From NCBI GenBank assembly GCA_947258565.1, contig CAMYJB010000001.1:186001-250000 (forward strand): a DNA stretch of 64,000 nucleotides, read 5' to 3'. The position numbers were made by a program, and so were the translations under genes. Positions 47,912 through 56,438 of this stretch are shown here, in pieces. The notes below the pieces were generated by a model. That model was not told where the DNA came from. It searched no databases and saw only the letters and a program-made list of their open reading frames with translations. This DNA is from an uncultured Woeseiaceae bacterium (lineage in GTDB: Bacteria; Pseudomonadota; Gammaproteobacteria; Steroidobacterales; Woeseiaceae). Position 1 is the stretch's first letter. Every line of letters starts with the position of its first letter.

Positions 47912-47947
47912 GACCGGGATCGATTATTGGTGATCCCGGTCGGTCTT
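47912..47947 (+). terminator. Hairpin after the tRNA cluster
   Basis: A perfect 10-bp stem GACCGGGATC / GATCCCGGTC with a 10-base loop is followed by GGTCTTTCTC. It probably ends the tRNA transcript. Its right arm (GTGATCCCGGTCG, 47930-47942) repeats the anticodon-stem sequence of tRNA-His, so the hairpin may derive from a duplicated tRNA. Confidence 0.6.
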
Positions 47948-47995
47948 TCTCTTGAAGAGGACTTGTTGCTTCGAAATTGATTGCTCGATTGGCTG

Positions 47996-48021
47996 GGGTT
48001 CGAGTCCCATCGTCCACCCCA
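47996..48021 (+). repeat. Exact 26-bp duplicate of the tRNA-His 3' end
   Basis: GGGTTCGAGTCCCATCGTCC and the following six bases (through CCCCA) are identical to 47848-47873: the T arm, acceptor strand and CCA of tRNA-His. The distance between copies is 148 bases. It is either an attachment-site scar of a lost integrated element or the remains of a decayed second tRNA-His. Confidence 0.85.
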
Positions 48022-48168
48022 TCTTCCCGTGGGACGTGCCTGTTATCGGATGCGCGGTGATCACTGACGCTCTGTAACACGCCGGTACGATCCCTCTTTT
48101 TTTGCGTCGTCCGCCGCTTCTTCCCCACCTCGGCGTCCGACAGTCAAGAACAAAAACAGGAGTTCACA

Positions 48169-50220
48169 ATGAAACATCTCATATCTCTCGCGGCGTCAGC
48201 CGTGCTGCTCGTAGCCTGCGGTGACCGGCAGGCCGACGAGACACCGCGGGACGCGGCCGGTGGTGCACCGCAGAGCGAGGCTGTCGAATCGGCGCCGCAG
48301 GCCGCGTCACTCATTCCTCGGGATGTCATCTTTGGCAATCCGGACCGGACGCTGGCGCGAATCAGCCCCGACGGCGCCTGGGTAAGCTGGCTGGCGCCAA
48401 AAGACGGCGTGCTCAATGTATGGGTCGCTCCGTCCGACAACCCGTCCGATGCCCGCGTTATCACGAACGATACCTACCGCGGCATTTCCCAGTATTTCTG
48501 GGCGCCGAACAGTGCCTTCGTTTACTACATCCAGGACCAGGGTGGTGACGAGAACTTTCATGTTTATTCGGCGAATATCGAAACGGGTGACGTCGTTGAT
48601 CTGACCCCGGTCAAAGAAGGTGCCCGGGCGACGGTCGAGAGCATCTCGTCGCAGCGGCCTGATGAAATCGTCGTCGGCATCAATGAGCGTAACGCCCAGT
48701 TGTTCGATCTGTATCTCGTCGACGTGACGACCGGCGAACGGGAATTGCTGAAGGAAAACCCGGGCTTTGCCGGCTGGCTCATCGACAACAACCTGGACCC
48801 GCGGTTCGGCTTCCAGCCGACGGCGGACGGCGGCGGCAACATCGTTGACTTTGAAGGCGAGATTTTCGCGGTAATCCCGCCGGAAGACTTTCTTTCAACG
48901 ACGGCCGTCGGATTCAATGCCGCCAATGACGCGGTGTTTATCCTGGATAGCCGTGGCCGCGATACGGCAGCGCTGACGCAGGTGGCACTTGGATCCGGGG
49001 AAGTCGAGCTGCTCGCGGAGAACGACGATGCTGATATTTCCGGGATTTTCGTTGACCGGCGCACGCTCGAGCCTATTGCCTACAACGTCAACCATCTGAA
49101 GTCGCAGTGGTACCCGGTCGACGACTCGACCGCTGCTGATCTCGAAGGTCTGACAGCAGCACTCGGCGGCTCGCTGAGCATACTCGCCGCCACCGACGAC
49201 ATGTCGAAGTGGATCGTGCACGAAGACGCACCGGAGCGGTCCGGTACCTACTTCATCTACGATCGCGAAGATCGTTCCGTGACGAAGATGCTCGAGCAGT
49301 ATCCAGATCTCGAAGACTATACGCTGGCGCCTATGCAGGCCCTGATCATCAAGTCCCGTGACGGGCTCGAACTGCCTTCCTACCTGACACTGCCTGTCAG
49401 CAGCGATAGCAACGGCGATGGCCGCCCCGATGCGGCGATGCCAATGGTGCTCGCCGTTCACGGTGGGCCGTGGGCGCGCGACGAGTATGGATATCATCCA
49501 TGGCACCAGTGGCTGGCCAACCGCGGCTACGCCGTTCTGTCGGTGAACTACCGCGGTTCCACCGGTTTCGGCAAGACGTTTACACGCGCTGCGATCGGCG
49601 AGTTCGCGGGCAAGATGCATGACGACCTGATCGACGGCGTGCAGTGGGCAATCGACGAGGGCATCGCCGACCCGGAGAAGATTGCCATAGCGGGCGGTTC
49701 CTACGGCGGCTACGCGACGCTGATCGGTGTGAGCTTTACCCCCGATACCTTTGCCTGTGGCGTCGATATCGTCGGGCCGTCGAGTCTCGTCACGCTGATC
49801 GAGAGTTTCCCCGAGTACTGGAAGCCGTTCCTGCAGGGCACCTGGTACACCTACGTCGGGGACCCGGCGGACCCCGAGGATCGTGAAGACATGCTGGCGC
49901 GCTCTGCGATCAGTCGCGTCGACGACATCAAGGTCCCTCTGCTCGTGGGCCAGGGGCAGAACGATCCGCGGGTAACGAAACTGGAATCGGATCAGCTGGT
50001 CGAGGCAATGGCTGCGAATGAGCTGCCGGTCACCTACGTCAACTTTCCGGACGAAGGTCACGGATTCCGTCGCCCCGAGAACCGTCTTGCATTCTACTCG
50101 GTGATGGAGGGCTTCCTCGAGAGCTGCCTCGAGGGTAGGTCAGAGCCGGTCGATAATGCTTTCGAGGGTTCGACCATCGAAATCCTTCACGGCAAGGGTT
50201 ACGTCAGGAACCTGCCGTAG
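48169..50220 (+). CDS. S9 family peptidase (prolyl oligopeptidase type), lipoprotein
   Basis: 683 residues with an excellent ribosome binding site (AGGAG) before ATG 48169. The signal sequence ends in the lipobox LVAC (C17), so it is membrane-anchored and acts outside the cytoplasm. The first 370 residues form a beta-propeller; the C-terminal alpha/beta hydrolase has the nucleophile S511 in [13 protein letters not shown] near the catalytic aspartate and [11 protein letters not shown] with the histidine. Such enzymes cleave short peptides after proline or alanine. It stands alone between tRNA genes. Confidence 0.92.
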   Translation: MKHLISLAASAVLLVACGDRQADETPRDAAGGAPQSEAVESAPQAASLIPRDVIFGNPDRTLARISPDGAWVSWLAPKDGVLNVWVAPSDNPSDARVITNDTYRGISQYFWAPNSAFVYYIQDQGGDENFHVYSANIETGDVVDLTPVKEGARATVESISSQRPDEIVVGINERNAQLFDLYLVDVTTGERELLKENPGFAGWLIDNNLDPRFGFQPTADGGGNIVDFEGEIFAVIPPEDFLSTTAVGFNAANDAVFILDSRGRDTAALTQVALGSGEVELLAENDDADISGIFVDRRTLEPIAYNVNHLKSQWYPVDDSTAADLEGLTAALGGSLSILAATDDMSKWIVHEDAPERSGTYFIYDREDRSVTKMLEQYPDLEDYTLAPMQALIIKSRDGLELPSYLTLPVSSDSNGDGRPDAAMPMVLAVHGGPWARDEYGYHPWHQWLANRGYAVLSVNYRGSTGFGKTFTRAAIGEFAGKMHDDLIDGVQWAIDEGIADPEKIAIAGGSYGGYATLIGVSFTPDTFACGVDIVGPSSLVTLIESFPEYWKPFLQGTWYTYVGDPADPEDREDMLARSAISRVDDIKVPLLVGQGQNDPRVTKLESDQLVEAMAANELPVTYVNFPDEGHGFRRPENRLAFYSVMEGFLESCLEGRSEPVDNAFEGSTIEILHGKGYVRNLP

Positions 50221-50256
50221 CCCGGCGTAGTTGCGACGGGCTGGCGAATTATGGCC

Positions 50257-50751
50257 TCAGCCCGTATCGCAGCTATCCGGCTGATCCAGCAATGCCTGGT
50301 CCTCGGCCGGCGGGGGCTGCGGTAGTACGCCCCCGGCGTCGAAGACGACGCGCCACTGGCCGTCCGCATGCAATCGCCACACCGAGTTGAACGTACCCCA
50401 ATGCTCGGTTTCGTTGCCGTCCTCATCACGCGCAACCAGCCTGTAGGGGCCGCGCGAGAGCGCGAGTGTGCCGTCTTCGAGGACTTCCAGGTACTTCGGG
50501 CGCCACTTGATCGACGGGCCGTCTGAATCGAAAAACACGGCCCACGCCGCGGTGATTGCCTGCGGTCCGCGACTGACAGAGCCGCTTACGAATCGTGCGT
50601 CCGAGTCGATGAACGAAGCGAAGAGCTCTTGATCCCGGGTCTCGACGGCCTTGCTGAAGCCGATCTCCCGGCAGCGCACCTCGTCGTCGACTTCAGCTTG
50701 GGCAGGCATGGCAAGTGCCAGTAACGCTAAAAGTGTCACGGAAAACCTCAT
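50257..50751 (-). CDS. Exported NTF2-like/SnoaL-like (DUF4440-type) protein
   Basis: A 164-residue protein with a cleavable signal peptide (about 1-19, ending AQA-EV). The remainder is a cystatin-like alpha+beta fold with the usual blocks FSKAVETRDQELFASFIDSDARFVS-type, WAVFFDSD and HWGTFNSVWRLHADGQWRVVFDAG. No catalytic function can be assigned. It converges with the S9 peptidase gene; the two stops are 36 bases apart. Confidence 0.82.
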   Translation of the reverse strand: MRFSVTLLALLALAMPAQAEVDDEVRCREIGFSKAVETRDQELFASFIDSDARFVSGSVSRGPQAITAAWAVFFDSDGPSIKWRPKYLEVLEDGTLALSRGPYRLVARDEDGNETEHWGTFNSVWRLHADGQWRVVFDAGGVLPQPPPAEDQALLDQPDSCDTG

Positions 50752-50857
50752 GAGCGCACCCCCGATGGTCTTTGCCAGCCTCTCCGGTTTGAGCTAGTAT
50801 CTCGCGTCCGGCCAGCCCGGCAAAGGCAATTCTGCGTTGCCCTGGCTCGAACAGGAT

Positions 50858-50934
50858 GGGCCTCTAGCTCAATTAGGCAGAGCAACGGACTCTTAATCCG
50901 CAGGTTCGGGGTTCGATTCCCCGGGGGCCCACCA
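50858..50934 (+). tRNA. tRNA-Lys (anticodon CTT)
   Basis: A complete 77-base cloverleaf. The acceptor stem is GGGCCTC / GGGGCCC (one G-T pair), the anticodon loop is CTCTTAA (CTT), the T arm is CGGGG TTCGATT CCCCG, and discriminator A is followed by encoded CCA. The pair of lower-GC genes begins 327 bases downstream. Confidence 0.95.
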
Positions 50935-51261
50935 ATATCCCGCGGTTACTTCCTCACGGCCCCATTGGCTGCAGGCAAACTGCATCAGGCAGGAGCGCCT
51001 GGAATAGGAAAGCCCGGCTGCTCCAGCCAATTACAAAAGTCGGCGGGCCCGTTTCCCCGCCTTGTATTGCGGCTTGTAAGAAGACAAGCCGGACACCCGG
51101 GTTCGTCAGACTTCGGATATTACCTACCACACACAGGGGTGGATACGAATCGCACCGCGCATGCCTTCTGGTAAAATCAGACAGTAAGCTGGAAGCACAC
51201 AGTTCTTTGCGTTTGAACTGTTTCATGCTGATCATTCGCATCTGCTGATTAGTCTTGTGAA
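50935..51261. other. 327-base gap between tRNA-Lys and the epimerase gene
   Basis: No gene I can support. A 95-codon open frame on the minus strand (50954-51241) has no recognisable motif. Composition becomes AT-richer toward the epimerase start, where the promoter element below is found. No exact repeat of the tRNA-Lys 3' end was seen here. Confidence 0.5.
51169..51177 (+). promoter_or_regulatory. Extended -10 promoter element for the epimerase operon
   Basis: TGG-TAAAAT fits the extended -10 form TGnTATAAT at all but one position; no clear -35 is visible. It lies 85 bases before the epimerase start. Confidence 0.4.
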
Positions 51262-52269
51262 ATGGATATTCTGATTACCGGTGGTACGGGCTTCATCGGT
51301 AGCGCCTTGGCCAACCGGTATAAACGTCTGGGTCACCGGGTTGCCGTTCTGGGGCAGGCGAACAACGACTGGGAGGCGCGTCGCGCCCGCGAACTCCAGG
51401 CCAAAGGAATCGTGGCCGTTCTGGGCTCGGTTCTCGATGAGAAATTGCTGCAATCGGTTTGCGCCGGCAAAGACGCCGTTTTTCATCTCGCCGCTGCGCA
51501 GCACGAAACGGACGTCGACGACAACTATTTCCGAGACATCAACCTGCACGGCACGCAAAATGTGCTTGAGGCCAGTGTCGCCGGTGGAGTCGACAGATTC
51601 ATTCACGGCAGTACGATCGGTGTTTATGGCAGCGTTCAAAAGGGACCCCTTGACGAACAGTCACCGACGAGGCCCGAGAATATCTATGGTGCCACTAAAC
51701 TGGAAGGCGAACAGGTCGTGCGGGAGTTCCGTGATCGACTCTCAGTTACCATTGTTCGGATATCGGAGACATATGGCCCGGAAGACAAGCGCCTGCTACC
51801 GATGTTCCGGTACGTTTCAAAGGGCTGGTTTCCATTGATTGGTGCCGGTGGAAACAAGCACCAGCCTATTTTTGTTGACGATTTGGTGGAAGCATTAATT
51901 GCGCTTTCAAGTAACGAAAAGGCTTTTGGAGAAACTGTCATCCTCGCTGGTCCTGCACCGGTATCAACGGTGGAGATGATCGACAATGTCGAGTCGGCAT
52001 TGCATCGACGCAGTCACAAGCTCCGCATCCCGATGGCGCCGATGACTGCCATTGCTTATATCCTCGAGAAGGCGCTGCCGCCGTTGCATATCAAGCCCCC
52101 GCTTACACGCAGGCGGCTCGATTTCTATCGCAAGAGTTTCTGGTTCGATACCAGCAAAGCCGATGCACTGATCGGTACCGCATCCTCTACAAATTTTGCG
52201 GCTGGCGCACGGCTGACCCTGCAGTGGTATGCTGCAAATGGCCTGCTCGTTGCGCAAACCATAGTCTAA
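51262..52269 (+). CDS. NAD-dependent epimerase/dehydratase (extended SDR)
   Basis: A 335-residue Rossmann enzyme. The NAD loop is TGGTGFIG (6-13), and the catalytic pair YxxxK is YGATK (about 143-147) with STIGVYG before it. Such proteins modify nucleotide sugars. It is followed nine bases later by an asparagine-synthase-type amidotransferase, a pairing typical of polysaccharide clusters. GC content looks lower than in the surrounding housekeeping genes. Confidence 0.88.
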   Translation: MDILITGGTGFIGSALANRYKRLGHRVAVLGQANNDWEARRARELQAKGIVAVLGSVLDEKLLQSVCAGKDAVFHLAAAQHETDVDDNYFRDINLHGTQNVLEASVAGGVDRFIHGSTIGVYGSVQKGPLDEQSPTRPENIYGATKLEGEQVVREFRDRLSVTIVRISETYGPEDKRLLPMFRYVSKGWFPLIGAGGNKHQPIFVDDLVEALIALSSNEKAFGETVILAGPAPVSTVEMIDNVESALHRRSHKLRIPMAPMTAIAYILEKALPPLHIKPPLTRRRLDFYRKSFWFDTSKADALIGTASSTNFAAGARLTLQWYAANGLLVAQTIV

Positions 52270-52278
52270 ACCCAATCT

Positions 52279-54216
52279 ATGTGTGGAATCGCCGGATGCA
52301 TTGGCTCGCGGCACGGTCGCGAGCAGCTCGAGCGCATGCTCGATGTGCAGCGCCATCGCGGCCCCGATGATCGTGGAACGTTGCACGATTCTCCGGCACA
52401 CCTGGGTCAGGTCCGCCTGTCAATCATCGACCTGACGGGCGGACACCAGCCGATTGCCAATGAAGACCGGACACTTTGGGTTATCTGCAATGGTGAGATC
52501 TACAATCACGAGGTCTTGCGATCATCGCTCGAGCAGAGAGGCCACTCGTTCCGCACGCGCAGCGACGCAGAGGTCATCCTGCACCTCTATGAAGATTATG
52601 AAGAGAGCTGCGTGGATCACCTGCGAGGCATGTTTGCATTTGCGATCTGGGATAGGCACCGGCAGCGGCTGTTTGCGGCCCGGGATCACCTGGGTCAGAA
52701 ACCGTTCTACTATGCGCTGATCGGAGATGAATTCTATTTTTCGTCGGAGATAAAAGGCTTACTTGCAGCCTGCCCTGAACTACGCGAGCCGGATATGGAG
52801 GCTCTCGACCAGTACCTCGCTTTGCGATTTATCGGGGCGCCGCGAAGCATGTTCAGGCGAGTGCATAAACTCCCCGCCGCGCATCGACTGACGTTCGACG
52901 CAGGCGCAGGACTTCGCATCGCGCGGTACTGGCAGCTGGCGTATGAGCCCAAGCGGGAAATCAGCCTGGATGACGCGATTGACGCGACGCGAGAGCAGCT
53001 TCTGGAGGCGCTGCAGCTGCACATGGTCAGCGATGTTCCGGTGGGTGCATTTCTGAGTGGCGGGCTGGATTCTGGACTTATAACCGCCATGCTCAGCAAG
53101 GACCTTCTAGCTGAGCCGATCAAGACATTTACGCTGGGGCTCGTGCATGAGCAATTCGACGAATCGCCCGCAGCAAAGGCGGTATCTGTCCGGAGCGGCA
53201 CTGAGCACTATGCGGAAACGGTCTCGCCGTCCATGGTCGAGTACCTTCCTGACCTGGTCTGGCATCTTGATGAACCGTCGGATCCGCTTTCGCTATGTGC
53301 GTGGCTCGTATCCGAGCTGGCGTCCCGGCATGTAAAGGTCGTCGTCGGCGGCGATGGTGGTGATGAGTTGTTCGGAGGATATGACAGGTATTACGGCGTG
53401 CAGTTTGCGGATCAATATGCCCGTATCCCACGGTTCATTCGGAGCGGCATACTGGGCCCCCTGATCTCTGCAGGGTCGGGGGGGAGCTGGTACAAGAGTC
53501 GCATGCATCAACTCAAATGGCTGCACCGCCTCGCGAGCTATCAAGGTGGCGAGCGCTATGCCGCGGCTCTCAATTATTTCTATTTTGATTCGCAGGCGCG
53601 TTCGACTGTCTACGGTGAGACTATGGCTTCGGGAGTTGCTGGATTTGATGCCGAGTCTTTCATTACCAACAACTATGAGCAGGCCGACGCGAAAGCGCCG
53701 CTGGATCGAATGCTGGCCACGGACCTGGAGGGCCGATTACCTGACCACCCGGTGATGATCACGGACCGGATGACCATGGCCCATGGCCTCGAGGCGCGCA
53801 GCCCTTTCATGGACCACAAGTTGGCGGAATTTTGTGCGCGACTTCCGGGGGAGCTGAAGGTTAAGGGGCGATCGCTACGCATACTGCAACGGCGAATAGC
53901 CCAGCGGTATTTGCCTCCCGAGGTGCTTCAGCGACCCAAACAGGGCTTTGCTTCGGCAATGCCTTACATGCTGCGTGACGAGTATCCTGCTCTGTTTGGG
54001 GCACTTCTTCGAGATTCGATTCTGGTCAGAGACGGGTATCTCCGGAGCGAGGGAATTTCGAAAATTCTTGACGCACACCTTGCAGGAAAGGAAGACCATG
54101 CAGCGCGTCTGTGGCTGCTGGCCAACAGCGAAATCTGGTACCGGATGGCGATCAAGAACGAGACTCGCGAATCGATGCGGGATTTACTTGCGTCCACGAC
54201 CAGATTCGCTGCGTGA
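52279..54216 (+). CDS. Asparagine synthase (glutamine-hydrolysing)-type amidotransferase
   Basis: A 645-residue protein with an N-terminal class II glutaminase domain (catalytic C2 in MCGIAGC; RLSIIDLTGGHQP; CNGEIYNHEVLR) and a C-terminal synthetase domain with the ATP PP-loop FLSGGLDSGL (about 260). It may make asparagine, but the epimerase partner and the AsnB-like enzymes of exopolysaccharide loci suggest amidation of a sugar or lipid-linked substrate. C-terminal residues 560-645 are family-typical. No other polysaccharide genes are adjacent. Confidence 0.88.
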   Translation: MCGIAGCIGSRHGREQLERMLDVQRHRGPDDRGTLHDSPAHLGQVRLSIIDLTGGHQPIANEDRTLWVICNGEIYNHEVLRSSLEQRGHSFRTRSDAEVILHLYEDYEESCVDHLRGMFAFAIWDRHRQRLFAARDHLGQKPFYYALIGDEFYFSSEIKGLLAACPELREPDMEALDQYLALRFIGAPRSMFRRVHKLPAAHRLTFDAGAGLRIARYWQLAYEPKREISLDDAIDATREQLLEALQLHMVSDVPVGAFLSGGLDSGLITAMLSKDLLAEPIKTFTLGLVHEQFDESPAAKAVSVRSGTEHYAETVSPSMVEYLPDLVWHLDEPSDPLSLCAWLVSELASRHVKVVVGGDGGDELFGGYDRYYGVQFADQYARIPRFIRSGILGPLISAGSGGSWYKSRMHQLKWLHRLASYQGGERYAAALNYFYFDSQARSTVYGETMASGVAGFDAESFITNNYEQADAKAPLDRMLATDLEGRLPDHPVMITDRMTMAHGLEARSPFMDHKLAEFCARLPGELKVKGRSLRILQRRIAQRYLPPEVLQRPKQGFASAMPYMLRDEYPALFGALLRDSILVRDGYLRSEGISKILDAHLAGKEDHAARLWLLANSEIWYRMAIKNETRESMRDLLASTTRFAA

Positions 54217-54282
54217 CTGTCCAGTCATGATATACGATACCGGTCGGACGAACCCGTCGCCAACAACCTGACAGTTTGCGGC

Positions 54283-54314
54283 AAAAAAAAGCGCCCGCGG
54301 TTTTCCGCGGGCGC
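54283..54314 (-). terminator. Terminator of the octaheme cytochrome gene
   Basis: A perfect 10-bp stem GCGCCCGCGG / CCGCGGGCGC with a 4-base loop, followed on the minus strand by eight T. It lies 28 bases beyond the cytochrome stop. Confidence 0.85.
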
Positions 54315-54341
54315 AATAGCACGAGTGTGTCTTCGGGGGGG

Positions 54342-56012
54342 TTACGGCCTCGTGCCAGCCCCAAACGGGGGCGGTTCATCCGTCCAGCCGAGCTCGGTCC
54401 AGTCGATCTGACCGCCACCATGACAATCGCCGCAGCTACTTGAGCCACTAAAGCCGTACGCCGCCTCTTTTGGTGCAACTTCATGATTCACGGTCAGGTA
54501 CATGACCGTGGGTACGAACTGGAACTCGCCGGAGTAGGTTTGGCCGGTGTACAAAGCACCGTCCTGTAATGCGAGATTCCAGTCCCAGGTGCCCCAGTAT
54601 GGATTCGGTCCGCCCTTGGTGCCGAAGAGGTGCGGCACGAGGACCGTGTTGTTGTTGGCGTCCGCCGGCTGGTTGCCGATCATCTTCTTGAACGGATAGA
54701 TCTTGGCGCCTGCCGTCGTATAGTCGGCGCTTGGTTCGCCGAGGACCACGGGCGCCTCGGTGGTCGGTGTCCCGGTAAACTTGTCGTTCGCTTCGATAAT
54801 AAAGCGATCCCACATGCCGTCGAAGTAACGCAGCGTCGGCCTTACGTTATTTGCCCAGACGAAGGTGCCTTTCTTGGGGTCGTAGACCGGTACGCCTGTG
54901 TCCCCATAGTCAAAGCTGGGATCATACTCAACGCCTCGCTCCACGTCCCCCGCGTCTGCCCAGTACCACTCGGTCTTCGTCGGTGTCTTGCGCGCGAAGG
55001 TCGGGATGTGGCAGACCTGGCAGGCCAGCATCGGATGCGAGGTAATGATTTCTTCGACCGGCTTGCCGGCGTGGCGAGAGTTGGCATCGCCGTGGCAGCC
55101 TTCGCAGGTCTTCATTTCGCCTTCATCCACTGAGTGGTAAGGCATGCCGCCGATGCCGTGATCGATGACGTTGTCGCTCGCGTCTTTTTTCACGCCGTGG
55201 CAGAAGACGCAATCGACGTTGACGCCGTCCGTGCCCATGTGGACGTCGAACTCCTTCGTCGTATTCGCCAGTGACATCGCGATATCGCCGTGCTTGACGT
55301 TGTCGCCGCCGCCGGCCTTGGCATGGCAGTCAATGCAGTTGTCGATCGTCGGCGCGCCGTCGGCGACGCTGCGTGCGACCGCGCCGAGATCCACGCCTTC
55401 AGCGGGCAGTCCGGCGGTCTTCGGCGCTTTCGCGTAGGTGCCCGTCTGGTCGTGGCAGACCAGGCAGTCGACGTTCGTCATGTCGTTGAAGTCGTAGTTC
55501 TTGTCGTCGTAACCGTATCCCGCGTGACACTGCGCGCAGCGCGCTTCGTTGGTCGGGACGGCGACGCAGAAGTTGTTAATCAGGTCGTTCTTGCCGTGGG
55601 GCCCTTCCTCGAAACCGGTGATGTTCGACGATACACCTTCCCAGGTGAAGTGCGCCCGCATGAGCATGTCCGCGCCGATCAGGCCGTGGCAGGCCAGGCA
55701 GTCGTTCGTGCCGGTGTATTCATTTTCCGTGAAATACCCGACATGCAGCTTCTGACCTTCGTACGCGCCGCTCGCGATCGCGTTGCAGTCCAGCGCGTCG
55801 ACCACACCGTCGCCGTTGAGATCTTCCTCCGGATCGCCTTCCCCGTTGCCATTGAGATCCCAACAGGCGAGGCCATCGGCACCAGGGGCGCCAGCGACGC
55901 CATCCAATCCGTCCAGGCCGTCGTCGCCCTCGCAACCGGCAATGGAGAATGCGAGGAAAATGCTCATGACAAGGCTGACAAGGCGGTATTTCGTGCTTAA
56001 TGCCCGTCTCAT
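54342..56012 (-). CDS. Octaheme c-type cytochrome lipoprotein (tetrathionate-reductase-like family)
   Basis: 556 residues from ATG 56012 (GAGGAG upstream). The signal sequence ends in the lipobox SIAGC (C27). Next comes a short collagen-like G-x-y run (about 32-48), then two D-x-N-G-x-G calcium-type loops between C50 and C76. Eight CxxCH heme sites follow, at about 105, 159, 183, 226, 268, 303, 331 and 531. The count and the spacing, with the last site far from the rest, resemble octaheme tetrathionate reductase-type cytochromes that reduce sulfur or nitrogen oxyanions in the periplasm. Substrate is inference. Confidence 0.85.
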   Translation of the reverse strand: MRRALSTKYRLVSLVMSIFLAFSIAGCEGDDGLDGLDGVAGAPGADGLACWDLNGNGEGDPEEDLNGDGVVDALDCNAIASGAYEGQKLHVGYFTENEYTGTNDCLACHGLIGADMLMRAHFTWEGVSSNITGFEEGPHGKNDLINNFCVAVPTNEARCAQCHAGYGYDDKNYDFNDMTNVDCLVCHDQTGTYAKAPKTAGLPAEGVDLGAVARSVADGAPTIDNCIDCHAKAGGGDNVKHGDIAMSLANTTKEFDVHMGTDGVNVDCVFCHGVKKDASDNVIDHGIGGMPYHSVDEGEMKTCEGCHGDANSRHAGKPVEEIITSHPMLACQVCHIPTFARKTPTKTEWYWADAGDVERGVEYDPSFDYGDTGVPVYDPKKGTFVWANNVRPTLRYFDGMWDRFIIEANDKFTGTPTTEAPVVLGEPSADYTTAGAKIYPFKKMIGNQPADANNNTVLVPHLFGTKGGPNPYWGTWDWNLALQDGALYTGQTYSGEFQFVPTVMYLTVNHEVAPKEAAYGFSGSSSCGDCHGGGQIDWTELGWTDEPPPFGAGTRP

Positions 56013-56035
56013 TTCTAGTCTCCTCAGATTGAGTA

Positions 56036-56057
56036 TTAGAACTTTATGAAGTTCTAA
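56036..56057. promoter_or_regulatory. Inverted-repeat operator upstream of the cytochrome gene
   Basis: TTAGAACTT and AAGTTCTAA flank a 4-base spacer, and a further half-site AGAAGTTCT lies at 56059-56067. It sits 24 bases before the cytochrome start in an AT-rich stretch, where a repressor or activator could bind. No T run suggests a terminator. Confidence 0.5.
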
Positions 56058-56329
56058 TAGAAGTTCTGAGGCAAAACATACTTCCAGCGCGTTTGCTCCT
56101 CAATTGGAGGTGACGCCCGACCATTACGGGGAATCCACTATTGCCCGAAATCCACGATTCGCTGATTTTGTTGCGTCGCCGCATTATCGCCGGGCGAGTG
56201 CCTGGCGGGCTTTGCGCCGCGGCACGGTTCGTCACGCAAACGTCAGGAAGTCCTCACGGGTTAGTCAGTATCTTGCCGACGATCGCCCGCATCCTTTGCG
56301 TCAGGATCAGCGAACGCAGAGGAGACGCC

Positions 56330-56422
56330 ATGAACGCCGAGCCGAGGCCAATGCCGGGATTCGTCGGCTACCTTTCGATACTGTTGATTTTTGCGAGCGT
56401 GATCGGTCCCGCGCTGATCTGA
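56330..56422 (+). CDS. Candidate 30-residue single-span membrane protein
   Basis: A short frame with a strong ribosome binding site (AGAGGAGA, about 56318-56324) and ATG at 56330. It encodes a charged start (MNAEPRPMPG) and one membrane segment (FVGYLSILLIFASVIGPALI) running to the stop. It lies in the 426-base gap between the cytochrome and the DUF3592 gene. The 270 bases before it hold only the operator described above. I do not recognise it. Confidence 0.45.
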   Translation: MNAEPRPMPGFVGYLSILLIFASVIGPALI

Positions 56423-56438
56423 ATGGCGTGCGGAGCGC

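Noticed and set aside
47484..47980. Short open frames across the tRNA cluster
   Set aside because: They cross tRNA-Pro, tRNA-Arg and tRNA-His sequences and have no coding character.
50954..51241. A 95-codon open frame on the minus strand in the gap after tRNA-Lys
   Set aside because: No ribosome binding site, no motif and unusual composition; not enough to call a gene.
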